Shown piece by piece: positions 1 to 6,660 of a stretch of DNA of 64,000 nt (its first letter is position 1; every line of letters starts with the position of its first letter). The notes below the pieces were generated by a model. The model was not told the DNA's origin, ran no database searches, and saw nothing but the letters and a program-made list of their open reading frames with translations. Source of the DNA: an uncultured Acidocella sp. Its GTDB lineage: Bacteria > Pseudomonadota > Alphaproteobacteria > Acetobacterales > Acetobacteraceae. The stretch is taken from contig NZ_CAMIIE010000017.1 of assembly GCF_946222605.1 (NCBI RefSeq), positions 1-64,000 of the forward strand, read 5' to 3'. The position numbers and the translations under genes are program-made.

Positions 1-2
1 AA

Positions 3-989
3 ACCTCCGTTAAATCACGCTGCCAATTGTCTCAAATCATTCGACGATGGACAGGTTTTCGCGTATCACCAGATACCCCATATGTAAAAATTCTAGCTCA
101 GCATATTCAATCTTTTCACCAGAACATCGTCATCGACAGCCAAACAATGGGCAGTTCGGATCTCCGATCGAAAATTGTCCATTCCCTCGACATGCCTCCC
201 GTATTTTGGGGAGATCTCTGGCCATCCTTATATCGGCTTTTTGAGGAAGTTCGCCGACATTCAACGGTCGCAATCTCCGGTGAGGCGGCTGACGAAGTGT
301 TCGCGGGCTATCGCTGGTTCCACGATCCAAAAGCCCTCCAGGCCGATACCTTCCCGTGGCTGATTGATGCAACGCAAAAGGTGTTTGGAAGCAGGCACCT
401 ACTCAATCAGAAATTTCTCGAAAAACTGAATCTGCCTGGGTTTGTACGTGAGAGCTATGCTCAAGCGTTAGCGGAAGTCCCCAGATTGTCCGGAGAAAGC
501 GACCAGCAGCACCGCATCCGGGAAATAAGCTATCTCAATCTCACGCGTTTCGTCCGCGCCTTACTCGACCGTAAAGACAGAATGAGCATGGCGCATGGAC
601 TTGAGTTGCGTGTTCCGTTTTGTGATCACCGTTTGGTTCAGTATGCTTTTAACATCCCATGGGAGATGAAGGCGTTCGATGGCCGTGAAAAAAGCATTCT
701 TCGTGCTGCGGCGAAGGATTTGCTGCCTACGGCCATCATCGAGCGCAAGAAAAATCCATATCCATCGACACAAGATCCTTCATACGAGAGAGAACTCCGC
801 GGCGCATTAAACGACATCTTCAACGACTCTGAGGCGCCCATCCAACCATTGCTAGACATACAGGCGGTACAAGACACCCTTCGTTCAGAAATTGGAAACA
901 GCTCTACTATGCAGCAAAGAATGGGAATTGAGCTGGTGGTAGGGTTAAATACATGGATGAAGAATTGTCGCGTCGAGCTGGCCTTATAA
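3..989 (+). CDS. Asparagine synthetase-like protein, C-terminal synthetase domain (5' end outside window)
   Basis: The reading frame is open to the window edge and the family is normally about 600 residues, so this is probably the 3' half of a larger gene. Numbering from the first in-frame start-type codon (TTG at 27), SGEAADEVFAGY at residues 84-95 is the conserved SGE-AD-F-GY segment of the AsnB synthetase domain. DRMSMAHGLELRVPFCD at about 184-200 is the usual amide-transfer domain signature. Family members adenylate aspartate or another carboxylate and transfer ammonia to it. The N-terminal glutaminase domain is not visible. The variant resembles AsnB-like enzymes of natural-product clusters (inference), and the next gene is an exporter. 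Base composition is lower in GC than the chromosomal part, which suggests transfer. The first 20 residues match the family poorly, so an upstream frameshift is possible. Confidence 0.75.
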   Translation, partial: TSVKSRCQLSQIIRRWTGFRVSPDTPYVKILAQHIQSFHQNIVIDSQTMGSSDLRSKIVHSLDMPPVFWGDLWPSLYRLFEEVRRHSTVAISGEAADEVFAGYRWFHDPKALQADTFPWLIDATQKVFGSRHLLNQKFLEKLNLPGFVRESYAQALAEVPRLSGESDQQHRIREISYLNLTRFVRALLDRKDRMSMAHGLELRVPFCDHRLVQYAFNIPWEMKAFDGREKSILRAAAKDLLPTAIIERKKNPYPSTQDPSYERELRGALNDIFNDSEAPIQPLLDIQAVQDTLRSEIGNSSTMQQRMGIELVVGLNTWMKNCRVELAL

Positions 990-1022
990 GACAGCTGTCG
1001 CAATCTGATCTATCTCCTTTTA

Positions 1023-1050
1023 AGGCCTAGTATTTAACTAGGCCTCTTTT
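1023..1050 (+). terminator. Rho-independent terminator after the asparagine synthetase-like gene
   Basis: A perfect 8-bp inverted repeat AGGCCTAG / CTAGGCCT with a 7-base loop is followed by CTTTT. It starts 34 bases after the stop codon at 987-989 and 20 bases before the next gene. Confidence 0.75.
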
Positions 1051-1069
1051 CTCTGGAAAGAACACCTCT

Positions 1070-2560
1070 ATGCCACTGGTCTTCTCATCAACGATTGCAT
1101 TGTTCTCCGCTTGCCTTGCAGCATTGATGTTTGGCCTCGAAATTTCCAGTGTCCCCGTTATCCTTCCCAACCTGGCTAGTCAGTTAGACGCATCCATTTC
1201 CGGCATACAGTGGGTAATGAGCGCATATACTATTGGATGCGTAATCATCTTGGTTATATCCGGGATCTTGGCTGATCAATATGGCCGCAAGCGCGTTTTC
1301 TGCATTGCTATTGGTTTTTTTGGTCTCACTTCGTTGGCTTGCGGCCTGTCTTCAAATCTTGTTCTTCTCGTCGCGGCTCGATTCCTCCAAGGCATAGCTG
1401 GCGGTGGAATGCTGACATGCTTGATTGCCATTCTCAATGTTCAATTTGTTGAAAAAGCGGCGCGGGCGCGTGCATTTAGCACCTGGGGTGTCGTCTTCGG
1501 AGCAGGGCTGGGATTTGGTCCAGTTGTCGGAACACTACTTCTAGAGACTTTTAGCTGGCGATGGGTATTTTTAGCGCATGCGCTGCTTGCAATTCCAACC
1601 CTTGTTCTTGTTCTGTTGAGCGTCACTGAATCTCGGCGCGTCGATCAACGACCTTTAGACGTTTGGGGGATGATCACTCTCGCAATTGCAATTTTCTCAA
1701 TTACATACCTAGTCCAACAGCTGCAAACCGCAGAGCTTGTTAGTTGGCACACAATTGCCTTGGCTGCCATTACGGTAACGAGCGTGAGTGCTTTTTTTCT
1801 AATCGAGAAACTCGCGACTGCTCCGATGATGGATTTTTCTATATTTCGGATACGCAGCTTCTCAGGGGCAATCTGCGGGGCCATCGGCATGAACATGAGT
1901 TTTTGGCCATTTGTGATTTATTATCCACTATATTTAGAAATTGGCCTTGCCTATGATCCCACCAAGATGAGCGCCATACTCATGGCCTGTACAGTTCCCA
2001 CAATTTTAGCCCCTCCTCTTGGAGAGAGGATGACTGCAAAATTTGGCGCCGCGGTCATCATCCCGGTGGGATTGCTCATTATTGGGTGCGGGTTTTTCCT
2101 TCTCTTTCTTGCCAATATGACAAGCCACCCAACTTGGTGGATGCTTCTTCCGGGAAGCCTGTTAGCTGGAGCAGGCACCGGTCTTATCAATACCCCGGTG
2201 AGCAACGCCTCCACAGCTGCAGCTAAGCCCGAACAGGCGGGTATGGCGTCCGGCCTCGATATGAGTTCACGACTGATCACCCTTGCGATAGTCATTGCTG
2301 CCATGGGTTGTCTTCTGGTCGAGGGTATCGCCCTCTCCCTTGGAGACGCAAACGGGCACTCGTTAAATGCCGCCAAAGCACTGGCTGCCGGAAATCTTCG
2401 ACAAGTAAAGCAATTGCTCCCTGACGCAAATATCTCAAATGTCCACATGGCTTTTGTAAAAGGGTTTAGTTGGATAATCCTCTTTGCTCTGATTTCTACC
2501 TTGGCTTTGTCTGCGTTAAGCGGATTCTTTTTTAATACGTTGCGTCGCGGACGCGCTTAG
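1070..2560 (+). CDS. MFS transporter, DHA2 (EmrB/QacA-like, 14-TM) family
   Basis: This 496-residue, strongly hydrophobic protein is predicted to be an inner-membrane drug or metabolite:H+ antiporter. The segment LDASISGIQWVMSAY (residues 39-53) and motif A, GILADQYGRKR (65-75), are typical of DHA2 exporters. A GxGxGPxxG stretch in TM5 (around residues 143-152) is the antiporter motif C. The length fits 14 rather than 12 helices. ATG at 1070 is the first start after the terminator, and its Shine-Dalgarno sequence is weak. Together with the upstream asparagine synthetase-like gene it suggests export of a small secondary metabolite (inference). Composition is AT-rich compared with the core genome. 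Confidence 0.88.
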   Translation: MPLVFSSTIALFSACLAALMFGLEISSVPVILPNLASQLDASISGIQWVMSAYTIGCVIILVISGILADQYGRKRVFCIAIGFFGLTSLACGLSSNLVLLVAARFLQGIAGGGMLTCLIAILNVQFVEKAARARAFSTWGVVFGAGLGFGPVVGTLLLETFSWRWVFLAHALLAIPTLVLVLLSVTESRRVDQRPLDVWGMITLAIAIFSITYLVQQLQTAELVSWHTIALAAITVTSVSAFFLIEKLATAPMMDFSIFRIRSFSGAICGAIGMNMSFWPFVIYYPLYLEIGLAYDPTKMSAILMACTVPTILAPPLGERMTAKFGAAVIIPVGLLIIGCGFFLLFLANMTSHPTWWMLLPGSLLAGAGTGLINTPVSNASTAAAKPEQAGMASGLDMSSRLITLAIVIAAMGCLLVEGIALSLGDANGHSLNAAKALAAGNLRQVKQLLPDANISNVHMAFVKGFSWIILFALISTLALSALSGFFFNTLRRGRA

Positions 2561-3061
2561 GCTCCCAGATCTTGGTCAAGACCTGGAAGCCTCATGGCCG
2601 TAACCCAGACCTCGTCCACACACTCCGCCACGTTTATCCATCCTGAGGACGGGCCCTCCTGGATAGTCGCTTCACAAGGCCTCCATCCGCAGGTCCGCAC
2701 ACCTTCAACTCTATGCGCTGTAGTAACCCGCAGGCCAAGGGCATAGCGCCGCACTCTTGCCACGGCCCAGGAGCCGGCTCCCGCCTCGACCGGATCCGCC
2801 AGCGACGGAACTGGAGGCAAGCGGGGCGCGCAAGGCCTGGAGGCGTGAGCGCTGGAAGCCCGAAGGGCCGAGACCCGCAGGGGCTCGGGGCGAAGCCCGA
2901 CATAGCGACCCGACCGCAGGGGAGGGCACGCAATCGCAGCGTTAGCCATCAGACGGATACCAGCTATCTACCAGACGGCTGGCAGGTATCTACCAGAACG
3001 CTACTTGCTCGCGAAAGCGCTCAAATCGTCGGCGGAGCCTAATGCAATCCCATGGCGACCA
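2561..3061. other. Intergenic stretch of about 500 bp, no supported gene
   Basis: GC content jumps sharply after the MFS gene. Open frames exist on both strands, but they are Arg/Pro/Ala-rich with no recognisable domain or ribosome binding site. The only structure seen is the 10-base direct repeat TATCTACCAG, repeated after 21 bases near 2965-2996. It is probably mobile-element debris. Confidence 0.5.
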
Positions 3062-3550
3062 TCAGTTAGAGCGCTTCTTGAGGTGGCGGAACCACGACGC
3101 TGCAACACTCGCGGCTTGGCCTTTTTCGAGTTTCTTGGCGATGCCGGTCACATATCCAGCCCGGCGCAGATCTGGCGTGGCGGCGCGGGAAAGCGTGAAA
3201 TGGCTATCGGGCAATTCGGCGACGGTGGCGATGGTCAGCGCGGCCCATTCCCGGCCGAGATGCAGACATAAGGTTTGCCAGACCCGACTATGAAGATCCC
3301 AGCGGGAGGCCAGGCGTCCGGCGCCTTCGATCAGGTCAAACCACGACGGATCGAGAGTTCCGACATAAGCCGCCAAAGTCGGACAGTGATCGAGAACGAG
3401 ACGCGGTTTCGGCGTAAAGGACGGTCGGCCGCCAGGATGGAAAAACCCTTTCACATCAGCACCCTGTTGGTGTTTTCCACTGACCTTGCCAGCTACGGGC
3501 CTTTCCTGAGCAGATAGCCAAGGCGTAAAGGGCATGCCGCCGTTCGCCAA
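3062..3550 (-). pseudogene. RepC-like plasmid replication initiator, C-terminal fragment
   Basis: The open frame of 162 codons resembles the C-terminal domain of RepC from repABC plasmids. Matching features are a CPTLAAY segment, then WFDLIEGAGRLA, then LGREWAALTIATV, and a GYVTGIAKKLEKG segment in the place of the GGYLRxMxxRAExGEL motif. Full RepC is about 400 residues, and the DNA-binding N-terminal part is absent. The first 40 residues have no likeness to RepC and overlap a Fic-like remnant in another frame. It is therefore read as a truncated relic of an integrated plasmid. The assignment is from remembered family patterns and is moderate. Confidence 0.5.
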
Positions 3551-3617
3551 CGCGAACCAGGGCGTTTTTGTCGACGAGATCGGCGAGGTCGCGCGTCGCC
3601 GTGGCTGGCGCTGCGTT
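3516..3617 (-). pseudogene. Fic-family C-terminal winged-helix remnant
   Basis: In a frame different from the RepC fragment the minus strand encodes ATATRDLADLVDKNALV followed by RVGERRHALYAL. This matches the DNA-binding winged helix at the C-terminus of many Fic/DOC AMP-transferases. An in-frame TGA lies just upstream (3624-3626) and no Fic core motif (HPFxxGN) is found nearby. Only about 34 codons remain, so this is a decayed relic. The likeness is short, and chance cannot be excluded. Confidence 0.42.
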
Positions 3618-3860
3618 ATTTAATCAATTGGCGATTGGCTTAAATAGCGGCTGAGCTACGGTAAGCGCTCTTAAATAACTGGCGCCCCCATCACGGACGG
3701 GTAATCCATGCCGTGCCGGTTGTGCGGAGATTAAGCCATTCAATCTCCGCGCCCGGATGGATTGCGCGCCTCCCGTTCACAAGAAGGGGTAGAAATTTTA
3801 GCCAAGTCTTGCTATCAATGATGGCTTTGTCATCAATGCTGCGTTTTGGAGGCTACGGCC

Positions 3861-4106
3861 GTGGCGAGTATCACCATTCGTAACTTCGATGAGAGGCTGA
3901 AATCGCGTTTGCGTATTCAGGCGGCTGTGCACGGCCGGTCGATGGAGGATGAGGCACGGGACATCTTGCGGTCTGCCCTCAACCGGCAACCCCAGCCCGC
4001 TGCCAATCTGGCAGAGGCCATTCACGGCCGGTTTGCCGCCCTGGGAGGGGTTGAGCTGCCTCTGGCACCGCGTGAACCGATGCGTGAACCGCCGGTATTT
4101 GACTGA
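3861..4106 (+). CDS. FitA-like ribbon-helix-helix antitoxin
   Basis: This 81-residue protein starts ASITIRNFDERLKSRLRIQA, the classic FitA/VapB-type ribbon-helix-helix N-terminus, and binds DNA as a dimer. The C-terminal PREPMREPPVFD tail is the usual toxin-wrapping segment. GTG at 3861 is chosen because GGAGG at 3847-3851 sits correctly before it; an in-frame TTG at 3846 overlaps that ribosome site. The stop codon TGA overlaps the ATG of the PIN toxin by one base, showing translational coupling. It is expected to neutralise the toxin and repress its own promoter. The repeated ATCAATG upstream (3812-3840) is a possible operator. Confidence 0.85.
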   Translation: MASITIRNFDERLKSRLRIQAAVHGRSMEDEARDILRSALNRQPQPAANLAEAIHGRFAALGGVELPLAPREPMREPPVFD

Positions 4107-4525
4107 TGATCCTCCTCGACACCAACGTCGTCTCAGAACTGATGCGCCCGGTGCCCGCACCGGCGGTCATGTCCTGGCTTGCCGCGCAGCCCGCAGCTAG
4201 CCTGTTCATTTCCGCCGTCACGGAGGCTGAGTTGCGCTACGGCGTCACGCTGCTCCCTGAGGGGCGGAGACGGGCAGACCTTATGGCAGCCGTCGACGCA
4301 ATGCTTGCCGAGGATTTTAACGGACGCATTCTGCCCTTCGACAGCGCGGCGGCGGTCGCATACGCGGCCATCGCCGCCGGCCGCCGGCAAGAAGGGAAGC
4401 CGATTTCCCAATTCGATGCACAGATCGCGGCGATCGCCCAGTCGCGCGGCGCAGAGCTTGCCACCCGCAATGTGAGCGATTTTGAGGGCTGTGAGGTCGA
4501 GGTTATCAATCCCTGGACCGCATAG
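4106..4525 (+). CDS. FitB/VapC-like PIN-domain toxin
   Basis: This 139-residue PIN ribonuclease has the expected acidic active site: Asp5 in LLDTNVVSELM, Glu42 in TEAELRYG, Asp104 in QFDAQIAAIA, and Asp125 in TRNVSDFEG. PIN toxins cleave tRNA or rRNA in a Mg2+-dependent way to arrest growth until neutralised by the antitoxin. The gene overlaps its antitoxin by one base. Its 3' end overlaps the convergent ribbon-helix-helix gene by 20 bases. All catalytic residues are present, so the toxin appears intact. Confidence 0.9.
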   Translation: MILLDTNVVSELMRPVPAPAVMSWLAAQPAASLFISAVTEAELRYGVTLLPEGRRRADLMAAVDAMLAEDFNGRILPFDSAAAVAYAAIAAGRRQEGKPISQFDAQIAAIAQSRGAELATRNVSDFEGCEVEVINPWTA

Positions 4526-4775
4526 GGTGACGGGGGCCACGCGCAGCGGCAACGGCTTCGTCGAGCAGGTTGTTCAGCTCATCCGGCGCCAGATCAGAAA
4601 ATTTGTCCTGCGCCTCAGCCACGGTCTGGTCCAGGATGCGCCATTTGACGGCATCCTCGATAAATTTGGACAAATCCCCCTTCTTCATCCCTCGCTGGGC
4701 GAGAAAGCTGCGGACCGAAATGTCGGTATCCTTCGACACGGATACCGTCCAGCGGGTCATGGTGTCGTTGGGCAT
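4506..4775 (-). CDS. XACb0070-like ribbon-helix-helix protein (orphan antitoxin-type regulator)
   Basis: This small basic protein of 89 residues reads MTRWTVSVSKDTDISVRSFL, then QRGMKKGDLSKFIEDAVKWR. It is a ribbon-helix-helix fold of the kind usually paired with a PIN or ParE toxin. ATG at 4775 is chosen because AGGAG lies 7-8 bases upstream; the frame also allows an upstream start at 4808. No toxin gene follows it on this strand, because it runs into the 3' end of the convergent FitB-like gene. It is therefore orphaned or acts as a stand-alone repressor. A near-perfect inverted repeat covers its translation start region. Confidence 0.72.
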   Translation of the reverse strand: MPNDTMTRWTVSVSKDTDISVRSFLAQRGMKKGDLSKFIEDAVKWRILDQTVAEAQDKFSDLAPDELNNLLDEAVAAARGPRHPMRSRD

Positions 4776-4782
4776 GGTCACT

Positions 4783-4815
4783 CCTGTAGATGAGCGCTTA
4801 TCGCTCACCTACAGG
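4783..4815 (-). promoter_or_regulatory. Inverted-repeat operator upstream of the ribbon-helix-helix gene
   Basis: Arms CCTGTAGaTGAGCG (4783-4796) and CGCTCAcCTACAGG (4802-4815) pair at 13 of 14 positions around a 5-base centre. The inner edge overlaps the Shine-Dalgarno sequence of the minus-strand gene starting at 4775. It could be the autoregulatory site of the ribbon-helix-helix protein or an RNA hairpin controlling translation. Confidence 0.6.
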
Positions 4816-4960
4816 ACATGGTTTCACCAAATATGCAAAACGGAGATACACCGTGCGGCGATTGCGGCCCTATTCACCGCAAGTTCTGCGGCGAATAACC
4901 ATCAGGCGGTAATGCGGATCACGCTAAGCTGGTAAAAAACAAAATGTAACCGAGCATTTT

Positions 4961-6283
4961 TCAAGAATCCACGGGACTGATGAGTTCGCCATCATCCCCC
5001 AGCCCACCTTCATCTATTGCACCGTCGAGCTGATCAACGGCCTCAGCATTCCGTATCGTGCTATTCGCCTGGTTCTTAATTTCATTAACTGCCAGTTCGA
5101 GCCCCCAATGGCCCCCGGCGGGCATCGCCGCAACCGCCGCTGCCGCGTCATCCACCTTGGCTATAACCTGGTGCGCGAGTTTAACGACGCGCTGCACGAC
5201 CATTCGCCTGTTGAACCCGCACGCTTCAGCCAGCCTCTCCCAGTGCCGGCGATACAAATGCCGCCCCCGGCGTTGGCCGCCGATTTCTTGGGCCATATTT
5301 TTTGTGATGTTTTCCCAGACACGGCCGCACATGAGATCATAGAGAGGTGCCAGCCGGGCGCCGTTATGATCGATCAGGATGGAATAATTCTTGGCATGGC
5401 TATCAACATTCGTGATCAGCACATTGAATATCGCCGCGTCCAAGAGGGCGAGCCGGTCTCTCGGCGGCAAAAACCGAGCGGCAACATTGCATAGGTCTGG
5501 CAGGCTGGGTCCGCGCAGGCCAGACTGGTTATGTTCATATTTCGACGCTGGCGGTTTGCCGCACGCCTGACAGAAATCCTCTTGGTGCAGCCTGGTCCAT
5601 TCATCACCCTTCAACGTCCGGTCATACCGTTCGACAAGCAGATAGGACCGTTCTCCTGCCCGTCCGGTCGTAACGCTGGCCGCATTCAGCCCCAGCAATC
5701 TCGCAAGCGTGAGACACAAGGCCTCGTTCTGCACACTGCCTTCGAGCCGGGAATTATCGGGCTTCAAGATGTGGGTGGACGGGTTGTTGTTCAGCGGAAT
5801 CGCGATTTCTCCGTCCACGAGGACAACAGGAAGTTTCTCCTGTGCCCCGGCCAGGCTCATCGATACGCCCTCCGTCTCAACCAGAAACGGCCTCTTCGGC
5901 AGATCATTGATGATCCGCTCCAACTGGTTGCCGGTAGGCTTTGAATAATGCGGCTCGCCGCGTTTGGCGGGAGCGCCAAAACTCAACGCGCCGGCCGTGT
6001 CTCGGCCGACTCTGTCCAGGATGCCGAGAACGTCACCGGGTGAAACGCCCGCTGTTCGTCCGATCATGGTCAACGCATGACCTTCCGGCAGTAGGTTGGT
6101 CAGCCAGGGCGTGAACAAAGCCGGTGGCATGCCCGTAGCACTGAGTGGGGCCAACACCGAAATCGGGAAGGCCGAGGTGGACGACCGCCATGCGTCGGCA
6201 TAGCTGAACGATAACAAGCCATCCGGATGTGCCTGGATTTCGCCGACAAGCTGGGCTTCGTAGAAAACCGGTGTGGTTGCCAT
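4961..6283 (-). CDS. hipA: HipA-family serine/threonine kinase toxin
   Basis: This 440-residue protein has the HipA layout: a small N-terminal lobe, then a kinase-like C-lobe. Recognisable parts are SLAGAQEKLP at 143-152 (activation/phosphorylation loop), HILKP at 171-175 with the ATP-binding Lys, ERYDR at 218-222, NVDSHAKN at 292-299 (catalytic Asp294 and Asn299), and LYDL with the metal-binding Asp316. HipA kinases phosphorylate GltX or related targets and induce dormancy. The start codon shares one base with the stop of the HTH partner upstream (TAATG). All catalytic positions are conserved, so it looks active. Length matches E. coli HipA (440). Confidence 0.92.
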   Translation of the reverse strand: MATTPVFYEAQLVGEIQAHPDGLLSFSYADAWRSSTSAFPISVLAPLSATGMPPALFTPWLTNLLPEGHALTMIGRTAGVSPGDVLGILDRVGRDTAGALSFGAPAKRGEPHYSKPTGNQLERIINDLPKRPFLVETEGVSMSLAGAQEKLPVVLVDGEIAIPLNNNPSTHILKPDNSRLEGSVQNEALCLTLARLLGLNAASVTTGRAGERSYLLVERYDRTLKGDEWTRLHQEDFCQACGKPPASKYEHNQSGLRGPSLPDLCNVAARFLPPRDRLALLDAAIFNVLITNVDSHAKNYSILIDHNGARLAPLYDLMCGRVWENITKNMAQEIGGQRRGRHLYRRHWERLAEACGFNRRMVVQRVVKLAHQVIAKVDDAAAAVAAMPAGGHWGLELAVNEIKNQANSTIRNAEAVDQLDGAIDEGGLGDDGELISPVDS

Positions 6284-6516
6284 TACGGAGCCCCCGGCAA
6301 ATCGGCATTCGTGCTGGCGCTCGTCACCTCGATGCCGAGGGCTTTGCCGACCCTCAAGGCCATGCCAAGCCGGCAGGACGCTTTGCCCGCTTCAAGGTCA
6401 ATGATGAAACGCAGGCCCGTGCCGGAGATCAGGGCAAGTTCGGCCTGGGTCAGCCCCGCCTTGCGCCGGTTGGTCCTAACCATTTCGCCAAATGCTTTTG
6501 CCAGATCGTCAGTCAT
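6283..6516 (-). CDS. hipB: HipB-like XRE-family antitoxin/repressor
   Basis: This 77-residue single helix-turn-helix protein (VRTNRRKAGLTQAELALISG with recognition helix around residues 32-42) lies immediately upstream of hipA and overlaps it by one base. HipB proteins bind HipA and repress the operon through paired operators. Candidate operators lie just upstream at 6532-6645. Confidence 0.9.
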   Translation of the reverse strand: MTDDLAKAFGEMVRTNRRKAGLTQAELALISGTGLRFIIDLEAGKASCRLGMALRVGKALGIEVTSASTNADLPGAP

Positions 6517-6529
6517 GCAATGCTATAAA

Positions 6530-6645
6530 AATTCCCGATCGGGAACATACTCCCGGTTTTGCGGGATTTCAAGGCGAATATGCTAGATCGGGAATATTTT
6601 GATAAACTATGCCTCGGACGCGGCAAAATACGCCCGATCGGGAAT
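6530..6645. promoter_or_regulatory. hipBA operator array
   Basis: Three copies of a core GATCGGGAA occur in the gap before hipB: within the perfect palindrome TTCCCGATCGGGAA (6532-6545), in AGATCGGGAATAT (about 6585-6597), and in CCCGATCGGGAATA (6633-6646). A spaced variant TCCCG-N6-CGGGA lies at 6551-6566. Multiple evenly repeated dyads ahead of hipB match the known architecture of HipB autorepression. Confidence 0.7.
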
Positions 6646-6660
6646 ACGCCGGTGCGAGGC

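Noticed and set aside
2557..3042. Several open frames on both strands after the MFS gene
   Set aside because: Pro/Arg/Ala-rich translations without domains or ribosome sites; treated as intergenic.
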